Shown: piece by piece, positions 1 to 9,028 of the stretch
Numbering within the stretch: the stretch's first letter is position 1
Layout: every line of letters begins with the position of its first letter
Origin: a bacterium
Lineage (GTDB): Bacteria > Zhuqueibacterota > QNDG01
Assembly: GCA_021158245.1 (NCBI GenBank)
Contig: JAGGVB010000174.1
Span: 1-37,651, forward strand
Reading direction: 5' to 3'
Length of the DNA stretch: 37,651 nt
The notes under the pieces: model-generated
The model's database searches: none
Told to the model about the DNA's origin: nothing
Seen by the model: only the letters and a program-made list of their open reading frames with translations
Position numbers and translations under genes: made by a program

Positions 1-1339
1 CCCCAAAAACCGAAGCTTTTGCATACCACTTTAAAGCATCCTCTTTTCTTCCTGTATTTGAAAGAGAAATCCCGTAATGAAAATATACTCCTGGCTGACG
101 CGTATATTTAACTGCTTCTGCAAGCTGGTGTACAGCTTCATCCTTTTTGCCTTTTAGGAACAGTATCCATCCCAGAATATCCCTGTACCCTCCTTCTGTT
201 ATCTGCATTCTTTCCTGCCACTCTGTCTTGTCAATTTCAGGAGGCACTGCAGTTGTTTTAACTTTTTCAATCAAATCAATTGCTTTTGTAATGTATGCCT
301 GTGCCCGTGAAAGCTGAATTCTGTTTTCAGAAAATGCCCCTGCTATTCCGGCAAGAGTTCTTGCAGCGGAAGGCTCAGCTGCACTCTTGAATAGTTCATC
401 GCCGACCTCTTTCATTTTAACAGTATCATTAACTTCTATTGCAGCAGTTGCAATACCGGATAATGCTGCATTTTTCATTGGAGAAGCAGGAAATGCCTTT
501 ATAAATTCCTCAAATTTCCCCATACGCTCAATACTATCCTTTGTTTTCATTGCGTCTTCAAACTGAAGTCTTGCTGCAGCCGAGCCTTTGGGATTTTCCT
601 CAGCCAATTCTTTTTCAATTTCCGAAGCTTTCTTACCCATTCCGATCAGTTTATATGCTTTTAAAGCAAACTTTTTCACTTCCACTGCATTCCCGGTTTT
701 TCCGATTTTCTCTATATCGGTTTCAATCTCCTTACGGACAGTTTCTTTATTCTTACCGCTTTTTAATAAAACTGCATACAATAAAAGCCTGGCTTTATTA
801 TTATCGGGGAAAAGGCCAATCTCTTTTTGAAAATCTTTTTCTGCCTGGTTGATGTTCTCCTTTCTTAAACTACCTCCGCCTGCAAATGAGAGTGCCCTCT
901 CCATGAATGCCCCTTCTACAGGCACACCTGCACTGTCGCACAAAACAGCATCCTGATATATACCGTCCTGATTAAGCAACACGGTTTTCCTGATATCTCC
1001 CGCAGCAGATAAAATTTCATATCCCCAGAATACCATTTTTACTGTAGTGTCAGTTATTGTAAATTCTGTTTTCCATTTATTACCATCAAAGTGCATCAAA
1101 ATCTTTTCAGGATTCAAAAGAGAGCCGCTATATAAAATTAAATTGATATCCTTTATCTCACCTGGAGATAAATACTTTTCTGTTTCGTCAATATTTAAAG
1201 AAACTTTTAATGGTTCCCCGTACTTAATTTGAAAATGTCCGTCTTTTATCTGAGCAAAAATTTGTGTTCCTGTCAATACCATTCCTGTTGTAACAAACAG
1301 AATAGATATTAAAAGCCTATTAAAAAATGCCTTATTCAT
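1..1339 (-). CDS. Secreted TPR-type repeat protein, 3' end cut by window edge
   Basis: An open frame of 446 codons reads leftward out of the window without a stop, so the C-terminus is missing. It starts at ATG 1339 with GGGAGG seven bases upstream. The N-terminus (MNKAFFNRLLISILFV...) is a signal peptide ending near an AQI motif. A beta-rich domain follows (about residues 35-130), then long amphipathic helical repeats with TPR character (about 150-446), including a clear repeat near the truncated end (LGWILFLKGKKDEAVHQLAE). This layout is common in FCB proteins that end in a thioredoxin-like (TlpA/redoxin) domain, but that part lies outside the window, so the function is open. It sits 30 bases downstream of the Ppx-like gene and is probably co-transcribed with it. 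I am confident of the ORF and export, and low on function. Confidence 0.75.
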   Translation of the reverse strand, partial: MNKAFFNRLLISILFVTTGMVLTGTQIFAQIKDGHFQIKYGEPLKVSLNIDETEKYLSPGEIKDINLILYSGSLLNPEKILMHFDGNKWKTEFTITDTTVKMVFWGYEILSAAGDIRKTVLLNQDGIYQDAVLCDSAGVPVEGAFMERALSFAGGGSLRKENINQAEKDFQKEIGLFPDNNKARLLLYAVLLKSGKNKETVRKEIETDIEKIGKTGNAVEVKKFALKAYKLIGMGKKASEIEKELAEENPKGSAAARLQFEDAMKTKDSIERMGKFEEFIKAFPASPMKNAALSGIATAAIEVNDTVKMKEVGDELFKSAAEPSAARTLAGIAGAFSENRIQLSRAQAYITKAIDLIEKVKTTAVPPEIDKTEWQERMQITEGGYRDILGWILFLKGKKDEAVHQLAEAVKYTRQPGVYFHYGISLSNTGRKEDALKWYAKASVFG

Positions 1340-1369
1340 CAGTAACCTCCCTGTTTAAACAAATTTTTT

Positions 1370-2296
1370 TTAATAAGTAAAGCCTGAAATTTCACGTAAG
1401 ACAATACCAAACCTCAGGCCCCTGTCACTGATAATAAATCTGTCAATATTCAGATAATCCATTATGCAGTTCAGGATTACTGTTCCGGCAACAATTACAT
1501 CCGCCCTGTCAGGATATACTCTAAGAAGTTTTCTTCTTTCATTTAAATCCATTCTTGATAGTATCTTCTGCCACTTTTCTATTTGTATGCGATTAAGCAC
1601 AGTTCCGGTTACTAAACGCCCGTCATACTTTTCGAGTTCAAGAAATAGTGCAGCGAGAGTTGTTGCAGTTCCTCCCATACAAATAACTGTTTCGGGATTG
1701 TTATACTCCGGCTTATCCAGCCCGGATAATTTATCAAATATATATTTTCTCAATTTCCGCATACTTCCGGGTGCAGGGGGGTCATTTTTAAGAAACATCT
1801 CTGTAGAACTTACAGCTCCCAAATCAATACTCATGAAATTTGTAATTGATCCATCTTCGCCATTTACAAATTCCGTACTTCCTCCTCCGACATCAATAGT
1901 CAGGACTTTTTGCCCGAGCTTATGCCCCCATGTAGCTCCAAGAAATCCGTAAAATGCTTCCTGCTCTTCATTAAGTATTTCAAATGGGATTCCTGTGCTG
2001 CCAGAGATACGACGGCTAACCTCTTCTCTATTTAATGCTTTTCTAAAAATATGGGTACCTACAGCTTTTATTTGTTCAATTCCGGAACTCTCTATCTCCT
2101 TTTTCCATCCATTTATAATGTTAATAACAATATCGACACCTTCCTTTAATAATTCCCCTCTGCTGCTGAGATATTTGCCAAGTCCTATACTTTTAACCTT
2201 CTGCTTCTTCTCGGAAACAGTCCCATCTTTTAATTTTTCGGCAATAAGGTAAAGAACGGAATTTGTACCAATATCTATTATACAAATACGGTTCAC
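1370..2296 (-). CDS. Ppx/GppA-family phosphatase (exopolyphosphatase-like)
   Basis: This 308-residue protein is an ASKHA-fold Ppx/GppA phosphatase that would hydrolyse polyphosphate or pppGpp in the cytoplasm. The phosphate-1 loop DIGTNS is at residues 8-13 and the phosphate-2 loop DVGGGSTE at 135-142. The acidic stretch NEEQEA (109-114) sits where the family's catalytic glutamate lies. The length matches the short two-domain form without the C-terminal HD-like domain of E. coli PPX. The start is GTG at 2296 with GGGGG upstream; it overlaps the preceding gene's stop by 4 bases (GTGA), implying translational coupling. The family is secure, but sequence alone does not separate polyphosphate from pppGpp as substrate. 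Confidence 0.9.
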   Translation of the reverse strand: MNRICIIDIGTNSVLYLIAEKLKDGTVSEKKQKVKSIGLGKYLSSRGELLKEGVDIVINIINGWKKEIESSGIEQIKAVGTHIFRKALNREEVSRRISGSTGIPFEILNEEQEAFYGFLGATWGHKLGQKVLTIDVGGGSTEFVNGEDGSITNFMSIDLGAVSSTEMFLKNDPPAPGSMRKLRKYIFDKLSGLDKPEYNNPETVICMGGTATTLAALFLELEKYDGRLVTGTVLNRIQIEKWQKILSRMDLNERRKLLRVYPDRADVIVAGTVILNCIMDYLNIDRFIISDRGLRFGIVLREISGFTY

Positions 2297-2973
2297 TGTT
2301 GATTACCCCCGGTTTTATCATATTGAACCGCTTTAAACCATTTGCTTTTACTTATAGTAACATTATCTCCAAAACCCGTAACATTCAGCAGCAGGTTAAA
2401 AAACCAGTTTGTTGCCTTTTTTCCCGGAGGCTTTGCAGATTTAATTTTTTTAATATCAAATTCTTCAGCTCTTCCTTCAAGCCATTTTTTTATCTCCTCG
2501 TAATTCTCCAAAGATATCTTTTTTAGCAGTACACGTACAATAATTCTATATTCCTCTCCTGAGGATAATGATTTTGTATCAGCTATATTAAAATTTTTAA
2601 GAGTGGAACAATTGGTTATGACCTCATCGGAAGTAAAATATTTAGCTTCCGAATTATACTCTTTTATTTCAAATGACTTTTGCCATGAATCGTAACTGAT
2701 TTTTATTCTTCTGACCTTCTCTTTCTCGATACTATCCGGCCAGTATCTGTTTTTCTTCCACAACTGTACTTTGTATTCGAGAGTTGCAGTCAATCCACTC
2801 CTTAGGCCGGCCAGCAATTGTTTATTTATTATATTATCCGAATAAAAATCAAACAATAATGTACTGCTTTCAAATCTGATATTTTCAAATCTGCATCTTA
2901 TATGCCTGGTGCCGCCGAAGGCATTTAAAAATATAAAAGAAAAAATAATTAAGCAGATTACAGTCTTTTTCAT
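2293..2973 (-). CDS. DUF4390-like exported protein
   Basis: A 226-residue protein with an N-terminal signal peptide (residues 1-20, KKTVICLIIFSFIFLNAFGG). It continues with a beta-rich domain containing LLFDFYSDNIINKQL, GLRSGLTATLEYKVQLW and a C-terminal WLEGRAEEFDIKK segment, the arrangement of the DUF4390 family of periplasmic proteins of unknown role. No catalytic motif is visible. It heads a short minus-strand operon with the Ppx-like phosphatase (4-base overlap) and the TPR protein. No good ribosome-binding site is visible before ATG 2973, so translation initiation may be weak. Family assignment is from remembered sequence pattern and is moderate. Confidence 0.6.
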   Translation of the reverse strand: MKKTVICLIIFSFIFLNAFGGTRHIRCRFENIRFESSTLLFDFYSDNIINKQLLAGLRSGLTATLEYKVQLWKKNRYWPDSIEKEKVRRIKISYDSWQKSFEIKEYNSEAKYFTSDEVITNCSTLKNFNIADTKSLSSGEEYRIIVRVLLKKISLENYEEIKKWLEGRAEEFDIKKIKSAKPPGKKATNWFFNLLLNVTGFGDNVTISKSKWFKAVQYDKTGGNQQ

Positions 2974-2988
2974 TATAAATCACTCATG

Positions 2989-3021
2989 AAAAAGGCTGAT
3001 CCTTGCAGAAAAGAATCAGCC
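2989..3021 (-). terminator. Rho-independent terminator after the T9SS cargo gene
   Basis: GGCTGAT (2994-3000) pairs with ATCAGCC (3015-3021); the stem continues past one mismatch with CTT/AAG. On the minus strand the stem is followed by five T residues (complement of 2989-2993). It lies 25 bases after the stop of the gene at 3047-4240 and separates it from the DUF4390 operon. Confidence 0.75.
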
Positions 3022-3046
3022 ATATCCATTCATTCCAACAATTTGA

Positions 3047-4240
3047 TTATTTTAAAAGAACCATTTTTTTAGTATCAACATAAGGCGCTTTACCATTGAC
3101 AGGTACTGCCCTGAATTTGTAAAAATATACACCCGCAGAAAGCTTATCGCCATTTATGTTTTCAGCATTCCAGATTATCTGATGGGAGCCTTCTCTCTCA
3201 ACACCTCTTGCAATTCTTGTGACCTCTTCCCCTCTATTGGAGTATATCACAATATCAACCCTTGCCGGAGCTGTAAGAAAATACCTGATAGTTGTTTCAG
3301 GGTTAAACGGATTTGGAAAATTCTGATCAAGCCTGAAATCCTCAGGTAATGAGTTGCTGCTGCCGCAGTCAGGGTCACAGATGCCTGTCATTTTATTTGA
3401 TGTGTCAAGTCTTACAACAAGGCTGGCATCTGTAAAGTTATCATTTGTTTCCCCTGAATGAGATACAACCTCCAGTACCGGCCCTATTTTGGGTGTAAAC
3501 CACTCATACGAGATAAAATTTTCCGACACCTCTGCAAGGTTGGCGCCTACTGTTAGATGAAAACTTCTGTGTATCTTCAACCTTACGCACTGAAAGCTTC
3601 CCGAAGGTATTGTCAGAGTTCCCGAGCCGTCAACCTCAACATACGAAGAATCAGTTACAAAAAGATCTACATCAACATTTACACCTGGTGCTAATGTTAC
3701 TCTGATCTGCTTCATATATGCAGCTTTACGAGTCCACAATTTCCCCGTGCTGAGAGGGAATGAATAACGTATCTCGTCAGAATCATAAACTATTGAACCT
3801 GCATAAATCGGATTCGCAGTACCCATGCCGATTGAATAAATATTATTGTTATTTAAATACTCAAAACTGTTCAATGAAAAAAGATCTTTTACACCATTAT
3901 TCAAAAGATAGGGAATGGCAGAAAGGGAAAGAAACTGTTTGCTCTTAACAACCCACTGCGCCCTGGAAAAATCATCAATATAATAAAGAGTATCCTGTGG
4001 AGGAATCTGATATAGCTGCTGAAATTTTACAGCCTGCAAATCCTGCGTAAAATTCCAGGTTTGTCCATCCCCGGGATTCCCAATATTTACTGTAATGCTG
4101 CCTGTTGTATCTGCACAATATACAGATTCCGTACCGACTGCAGGATATTCGCTTATATTAATTGTAACCTGAGAATAGACAGGTACAATAACTGCTATAA
4201 TTAAAGCAGTTAGAATAATATTTATCTTTCTGAATCTCAT
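3047..4240 (-). CDS. Secreted protein with Por/T9SS C-terminal sorting domain
   Basis: A 397-residue exported protein. Residues 1-23 form a signal peptide. The central region (about 25-295) is beta-rich, secretory in character and not recognised. The last ~100 residues carry the type IX secretion C-terminal sorting signature: FRLDQNFPNPFNPETTIRY followed by a FlgD-like Ig fold (VDIVIYSNRGEEVTRI, LSAGVYFYKFRA) and a basic KMVLLK end. The Cys pair in ICDPDCGSS lies just before this domain. The protein should be carried to the cell surface or released by a T9SS, with the sorting domain removed. It is a single-gene unit with promoter (4270-4298) and terminator (2989-3021) of its own; GGAGG precedes ATG 4240 by nine bases. 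This is the main taxonomic marker in the window. Confidence 0.85.
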   Translation of the reverse strand: MRFRKINIILTALIIAVIVPVYSQVTINISEYPAVGTESVYCADTTGSITVNIGNPGDGQTWNFTQDLQAVKFQQLYQIPPQDTLYYIDDFSRAQWVVKSKQFLSLSAIPYLLNNGVKDLFSLNSFEYLNNNNIYSIGMGTANPIYAGSIVYDSDEIRYSFPLSTGKLWTRKAAYMKQIRVTLAPGVNVDVDLFVTDSSYVEVDGSGTLTIPSGSFQCVRLKIHRSFHLTVGANLAEVSENFISYEWFTPKIGPVLEVVSHSGETNDNFTDASLVVRLDTSNKMTGICDPDCGSSNSLPEDFRLDQNFPNPFNPETTIRYFLTAPARVDIVIYSNRGEEVTRIARGVEREGSHQIIWNAENINGDKLSAGVYFYKFRAVPVNGKAPYVDTKKMVLLK

Positions 4241-4269
4241 TATTATGCGCCTCCATCTTTATTATAAAT

Positions 4270-4298
4270 ATTTTAACAACCATATCGGTAAAAGTCAA
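4270..4298 (-). promoter_or_regulatory. Sigma-70-type promoter for the T9SS cargo gene
   Basis: Read on the minus strand, TTGACT (4293-4298) and TAAAAT (4270-4275) are separated by 17 bases. Predicted start is near 4263, giving a leader of about 23 bases before ATG 4240. Confidence 0.55.
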
Positions 4299-4308
4299 GA
4301 AAAATAAA

Positions 4309-5670
4309 TCATTCCGCAGTTAATGTCATAATTGTTGATATAAATTTATCACACACAGATTCTGCCTCTTCCTCTGTTGCTGCTTCAGCCATCACTCTTA
4401 TTATCGGTTCGGTATTAGATTTTCTTACCTGTACCCAGTAATTTTCTTCTTCAATTTTAATGCCGTCAACAAGATTCATCCTTGAACCGGCAAATCTCTC
4501 TTTCAATTTATTAAGGATATGATCAGGGTCATTCTGTCCTGTTTCTATCTTCTTTTTAATAATTTTATACTTCGGCACCTTGTTAAACATCTGGGAAACA
4601 GATTCATTCTTATCAGCCAATGCCTGAAGCATAACTGCTGCTGCAAGAGGGGCATCTCTTCCGAGATGAATATCCGGCAAAATGAGCCCCCCGTTCCCTT
4701 CTCCTCCTGCAACCGCATCAACTTCCATCATCTTTTTTACAACGTGGATTTCACCTACTTTTGTGCGATAAAGCTCAACGCCTGCTTCTCTTGCCACTTG
4801 CTCAATTGCACGCGTAGTTGAAATGTTTACAACAACCGGGCCTTTACGTTTACTCAGAATATACCTGGAAGCTAAAACTACTGTATACTCTTCTCCGATG
4901 GGATTACCGCGCTCATCAATTACCGCACATCTGTCAACATCAGGATCAACAGCAAAACCAACATCAGCCTTGTTATCTTTTACTTTTTGACAGAGATCGC
5001 CAAGATTCTCCGGTACCGGCTCAGGAGTATGTGCGAACCTTCCGGTCGTTTCAACATTAAGAGGATAAACCTTACATCCGAGAGCATCTAAAAGCAGGGG
5101 AATAATTGTTCCGCCAGCTCCGTTTACACAATCACAGGCAACTTTAAATCTGCGGCTCCTTATCTTTTCCACATCAATAAAATCAAGATTCAGGATTGCA
5201 TTAACGTGATCCTCCGTAGCTTTATTATAAGAAGAAACTGTACCAATACTGTCCCATCCTGAGTATCGGATTTCCTGATTATCAATTAAAAATTTGACTC
5301 TCGCGCCCTCTTCTTCGTCAAGAAAAATGCCATTTTTGCTTAAAAGTTTAAGAGCATTCCATTCAACCGGATTATGGCTTGCAGTAATTATTATTCCTCC
5401 TACTGCATCGGAATTTTTTACTGCAATCTCAACAGTAGGAGTTGAACAAATCCCAAGGTCAACAGGACTGCATCCAACTGCCATTAGGCCGGAAAAAACA
5501 GCGTGCTTTACCATCTCACCTGTTACCCTTGAATCACGCCCTACCATTACTCTGCCGCATCCGTAAAACATACCGGCTGCCGCACTGAATTTAACCATTA
5601 AATCAGGAGAAAGCCCCTCGCCCACAATTCCTCTGATGCCGGAAATACTGATCATAACAGGTTTTCCCAC
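4309..5670 (-). CDS. Phosphohexomutase, GlmM/ManB type
   Basis: This 453-residue cytoplasmic enzyme is an alpha-D-phosphohexomutase that isomerises a sugar 6-phosphate and 1-phosphate, most likely glucosamine or mannose phosphate for cell-wall or nucleotide-sugar synthesis. The phosphoserine loop TASHNP has its Ser at residue 98. The Mg2+ loop DPDVDR gives Asp242, 244 and 246. The sugar-binding loop GEGNGG is at 323-328 and the C-terminal phosphate-binding motif reads KSNTEPIIRV. All four domains are present at normal length. The start is GTG at 5670 with AGGAG eight bases upstream; a nearer ATG at 5675 is out of frame. GlmM and phosphomannomutase cannot be separated here by motif alone; the opening GIRGIVGEGL favours the GlmM-like archaeal/FCB branch. 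Confidence 0.88.
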   Translation of the reverse strand: MGKPVMISISGIRGIVGEGLSPDLMVKFSAAAGMFYGCGRVMVGRDSRVTGEMVKHAVFSGLMAVGCSPVDLGICSTPTVEIAVKNSDAVGGIIITASHNPVEWNALKLLSKNGIFLDEEEGARVKFLIDNQEIRYSGWDSIGTVSSYNKATEDHVNAILNLDFIDVEKIRSRRFKVACDCVNGAGGTIIPLLLDALGCKVYPLNVETTGRFAHTPEPVPENLGDLCQKVKDNKADVGFAVDPDVDRCAVIDERGNPIGEEYTVVLASRYILSKRKGPVVVNISTTRAIEQVAREAGVELYRTKVGEIHVVKKMMEVDAVAGGEGNGGLILPDIHLGRDAPLAAAVMLQALADKNESVSQMFNKVPKYKIIKKKIETGQNDPDHILNKLKERFAGSRMNLVDGIKIEEENYWVQVRKSNTEPIIRVMAEAATEEEAESVCDKFISTIMTLTAE

Positions 5671-5726
5671 GTCATTTTCTCCTTTCTATTCTAATTTTAT
5701 GCTTTCAATTCTCCATTTAAACTATA

Positions 5727-5748
5727 GGCTCTAATATGAGTTAGAGCC
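5727..5748. other. Perfect 8-bp hairpin in the leader of the phosphohexomutase gene
   Basis: GGCTCTAA (5727-5734) and TTAGAGCC (5741-5748) form a perfect stem with a six-base loop. No T-run follows on either strand, so it is not a standard terminator. It lies about 57 bases upstream of the GTG start of the mutase. Confidence 0.5.
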
Positions 5749-5820
5749 CAGTCTTTATACATCCTTTCACGGCAATATACACCTTTATATACATTCCACG
5801 CTAAATAGATATCTACATAC

Positions 5821-5849
5821 TATATTCGAATTGCAGAACCTTGTATCAA
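5821..5849 (-). promoter_or_regulatory. Possible sigma-70-type promoter for the phosphohexomutase
   Basis: On the minus strand TTGATA (5844-5849) is followed after 17 bases by AATATA (5821-5826). The -35 overlaps the last codons of the S23-family gene. The match to the -10 is poor, so this is tentative. Confidence 0.3.
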
Positions 5850-6205
5850 CTCTTTGCAGACCTTACAAGTCCGGTCAGCATTCTCCCAACTTCCATTGCA
5901 GCAAGAAGTATTTCATCATTATCTTTTATATATCCCAGATCCTGAGACAGTATGAGATAATATTTTATTTCTTCAATACCTTCCTGGCTGGCTTTATAAT
6001 AGTATTCTTTCTCTCTTGGATCCCGCCTCATAAAACCTGCACCTATTTTCACAGGTACAGTTTCAGCTGCACTTCTCATTTTTGAAGCTAATTCATTTCT
6101 TTCATCTTTTGGGAACTTTTTCGTCAGCTCATATATCTCCAGGACAAGTTTATGAGCCTTCTGCCAAACATTTAATTGTCTGAAATCTGTAAGTTTTTCT
6201 GACAC
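5846..6205 (-). CDS. Four-helix-bundle protein of the S23/23S rRNA intervening-sequence family
   Basis: A 119-residue, all-helical protein with the family features: LNVWQKAHKLVLEIY near the N-terminus, FPKDERNELASKMRSAAETV in the middle and QEGIEEIKYYLILSQDLGYI in the last third. Members assemble as pentameric four-helix bundles; some are encoded inside 23S rRNA intervening sequences, but most are free-standing genes of unknown role, as here. No rRNA is visible around it. The start is GTG at 6205 preceded by GGAGGAGG. It lies 22 bases after the TonB receptor and is likely the last gene of that operon. Confidence 0.85.
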   Translation of the reverse strand: MSEKLTDFRQLNVWQKAHKLVLEIYELTKKFPKDERNELASKMRSAAETVPVKIGAGFMRRDPREKEYYYKASQEGIEEIKYYLILSQDLGYIKDNDEILLAAMEVGRMLTGLVRSAKS

Positions 6206-6227
6206 TTATTTCCTCCTCCACTTTTCC

Positions 6228-8492
6228 TCACAATAACCCGCGAAATGTAAAAACATAACTCCTTACCGGTTCCAAATACCTTTGACGCAAAGTATAATGA
6301 TAATTACGTAAATTTTTTACATCAAAATTCAATTGAAATTTATAAAATTTATATCCGAATCGCAAATCAATTACGTAAATAGGAACTCTCTCATCAGAAT
6401 TATAAATATTGACAACTTCTTCTATTCTGCTTGCATATCTGTAATCCATGCCCATGCTGACTTTTTTAATATTCAGATCAAATCCTGCAGTAAACCTGTT
6501 ACGGGATCTGTAGTTTAAAATCTTGCCTGTTGCAAGATCTTCAGGATCCAGATATGTGTAGCCTATCGTACCTGTAACAACTCTGCCAAATCCCGTCATT
6601 TTAACAAGAAGCTCTACACCTCTGTTTCTCGCTCTTCCAATATTTACAAACTGGAATGCCTGTTCATCAGGATTCATTACAACATCAATCATATTTTTAT
6701 ACTGCATCCAGAAAAAAGAAAGGTCCACTATAAATGCAGGTTCTGCATTCTGTAAAAACCACTTTATCGGATTAGGGAAAAACCCTGGTTTTATTGAATT
6801 TCTTCGGGGAAGCACAATTGTCTGTCTTATTCCTGTTTCAAAATTCCAGGAGCGTTCAGCCTTATTCAGATCCGGATTCCCCACAACTCTGAAACCTGAT
6901 GCTGAAGTAGTTGCAAAAACCTCTGCAATAGAAGGTGCGCGGAATCCATGCCCTGCAGAAGCTCTTAAAGATGTAAATTGCCACGGCTTAAAAATTAGCC
7001 CGGTACGAGGGCTTATCTGCTGGTCAGTGGATATAGCATCAATAACATGATAATCATATCGTGTTCCAAGGATTGCCCTTATTTTTTTTGATATTGCAAT
7101 TTCATCTTCAGCGTAAACAGCAGCATCCCATACATACCGGTTGCCGTATATTAAAGATCTGGTCTTATAATAAGTGCCTTCCGCGCCTATTGTCAGAGAT
7201 TGGATACCATTTACGTAATCAGCCTGGACTTCTGTTCCCATCCTGTCTGTAACAGCATAATCCCTGTTATCATAAAAATAGTTACGCCAGTCACATCTGT
7301 ACCAATGAGCCTTTGCAGTTAGAGCCCATTTTCTGGAAATCAGATGCCTGTATGTGGCAAATACACTTTCTTTTAAATATTTCACTCTGTTACCAAGCTC
7401 TTTTTCCGGTACTTCGAGCGGGCTGTTCTGACTTTTCCATTGCAGAAAATCGCCATGATTGTTGTTTGCCCATTGTGCAGATAACTCAAGTTGCCCCCGT
7501 TGCCCTACAGGTGTCTTTGCCTTGAAAAGAGCATTGAATTTAACAAAATCCCCGTTTTCCTGATACCCTGTTGACTGTTTTGTACCTACGGACAAGAGCA
7601 ATCCCAGTTTTCCTACATGCCTTGTATGTGTAATATTAAGCCCTTTGTATTCCAGAGCGCTTCGTAAATTTATCTTTTCTCCCCTTTTTATCTGCCCTGG
7701 CAGAAACCTTTTAGTCCATCTCCACTCCTGATATGCCGGTTCGTCATATATACCCCAGAATGTTTTGTATCTTGTTTCAGGCTGAACAGAGGGTTCTTTT
7801 GTAATGATATTAACAACACCTGCCATTGCATTTGATCCATACAGGGCTGATCCTGCCCCTTTCATGATCTCAACCCTCTTCACCTCATCAACAGGGATTA
7901 AATCCCAGTTTATACTCCCTGCATCTCCGCTTATCATCGGATGCCCGTCAACAAGCAAAAGTACCCTGCTTCCTGCTGACCAGTTAAAACCTGTAGAGCC
8001 TCTGATATCCAACTGTCCGTCAATAATTCTTACACCGGAACTCGTTGAAAGTACTTCATCAATAGATATCGGGTTTCTCTTTATGATGTCGCTTCTTCTC
8101 ACAACTTCAATGGAAACAGGTGAATTCTCAACATATTTTTTACTCTTTGTTGCAGTTACAATTAAAGGTTCCTGTGGAATGGCTGCCTGCCTTAATTTAA
8201 AAACCATATCTTTCTGGCCCGCTTTCCACAACCTTGTTTGATGCTTATACCCTATCATGGATGCTTCTATAACAGCATTTCTCATAGAGACATGTATCCT
8301 GAATTCCCCTTTTACATCAGTAGATGCCCCCAAAACCGTGTTCTTGACAATTACGTTAACACCTACAAGTGGTTCGCCTGTTTTTGAATCAACAACCTTT
8401 CCTGAAATGGCTGCTTCGGTCTGCAGAGCTGAATGTACAGTTGCTGCAAAAATAAGCATGTTGAATATAATAAGTATCTTGCGGTAGTTCAT
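6228..8492 (-). CDS. TonB-dependent outer-membrane receptor with carboxypeptidase-regulatory-like domain
   Basis: This 754-residue receptor begins with a signal peptide (residues 1-21). A CarboxypepD_reg-like Ig domain follows (about 28-105; SGKVVDSKTGEPLVGVNVIV), then the TonB plug (about 115-235; DEVLSTSSGVRI, VLLLVDGHPM, EVKRVEIMKGAGSALYGSNA, AGVVNIITK) and a 22-strand beta-barrel region to the C-terminus. It imports a nutrient across the outer membrane using TonB energy. The plug resembles BtuB/colicin-receptor types, but the substrate is not shown, and no cobalamin riboswitch was recognised upstream. Its ATG overlaps the stop of the upstream lipoprotein gene by one base (TAATG), suggesting that the lipoprotein works with it. 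Confidence 0.9.
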   Translation of the reverse strand: MNYRKILIIFNMLIFAATVHSALQTEAAISGKVVDSKTGEPLVGVNVIVKNTVLGASTDVKGEFRIHVSMRNAVIEASMIGYKHQTRLWKAGQKDMVFKLRQAAIPQEPLIVTATKSKKYVENSPVSIEVVRRSDIIKRNPISIDEVLSTSSGVRIIDGQLDIRGSTGFNWSAGSRVLLLVDGHPMISGDAGSINWDLIPVDEVKRVEIMKGAGSALYGSNAMAGVVNIITKEPSVQPETRYKTFWGIYDEPAYQEWRWTKRFLPGQIKRGEKINLRSALEYKGLNITHTRHVGKLGLLLSVGTKQSTGYQENGDFVKFNALFKAKTPVGQRGQLELSAQWANNNHGDFLQWKSQNSPLEVPEKELGNRVKYLKESVFATYRHLISRKWALTAKAHWYRCDWRNYFYDNRDYAVTDRMGTEVQADYVNGIQSLTIGAEGTYYKTRSLIYGNRYVWDAAVYAEDEIAISKKIRAILGTRYDYHVIDAISTDQQISPRTGLIFKPWQFTSLRASAGHGFRAPSIAEVFATTSASGFRVVGNPDLNKAERSWNFETGIRQTIVLPRRNSIKPGFFPNPIKWFLQNAEPAFIVDLSFFWMQYKNMIDVVMNPDEQAFQFVNIGRARNRGVELLVKMTGFGRVVTGTIGYTYLDPEDLATGKILNYRSRNRFTAGFDLNIKKVSMGMDYRYASRIEEVVNIYNSDERVPIYVIDLRFGYKFYKFQLNFDVKNLRNYHYTLRQRYLEPVRSYVFTFRGLL

Positions 8493-9028
8493 TATCTCAC
8501 ATCCCTTTTATAAAAAGGTGTATCCGAATCAACATTTTTAAAATCAGCAGTTATATCAATACTACTTATAACACTGCCCTTTGATACATATACAGGCGAT
8601 GGGATATTACTGGTTCCATTTTCATAATACGCTCCTAACTCTCTTACCCCGAATAGGTACAAAGGGATATCAGGGAACCAAACCACAACTATCCACTCGT
8701 AAAAGCCCTCATCAAGCGAAATAAAATAGTCATAACTATCCGAGTATTTCGGTATTGTATCACTGAAAGCTATAAGATTGTTTATAACAAAACCAAGCAG
8801 GGAGTCCTGATCCTGAATGCCCTCAGGATATTTGGCAAGCACTGCCACTCTTACCTCTTTTGTAGAATCGGGCCACACTCCTTTAAAATCAATATGGCCT
8901 CTTATTCCTGTGGCACCCCCTCCTGATACAACAGGAGAGAGGCCATGTCCGGAATAGCATGTCATTAAAAATAATGATACAACCAATAATGGAAACGAGA
9001 TAAATAAAATTCTTATTCTTCTATTCAT
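8492..9028 (-). CDS. Putative lipoprotein, partner of the TonB receptor
   Basis: A 178-residue protein with a hydrophobic N-terminal segment ending LFLMTC, which resembles a lipobox although Thr at -1 is atypical; Cys24 would be the lipidated residue. The remainder is beta-rich (GIRGHIDFKGVWPDSTKEV, YEWIVVVWFPD) and resembles small Ig-like or carbohydrate-binding folds, but I do not recognise a family. It sits between a membrane protein and the TonB receptor with one-base stop/start overlaps on both sides, so it is tightly co-translated. By position it may be a surface ligand-binding accessory to the receptor; this is inference. Confidence 0.6.
   Translation of the reverse strand: MNRRIRILFISFPLLVVSLFLMTCYSGHGLSPVVSGGGATGIRGHIDFKGVWPDSTKEVRVAVLAKYPEGIQDQDSLLGFVINNLIAFSDTIPKYSDSYDYFISLDEGFYEWIVVVWFPDIPLYLFGVRELGAYYENGTSNIPSPVYVSKGSVISSIDITADFKNVDSDTPFYKRDVR

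Noticed and set aside
541-1232. Plus-strand ORFs in the first 1.3 kb
   Set aside because: They are antisense shadows of the continuous minus-strand TPR protein frame.
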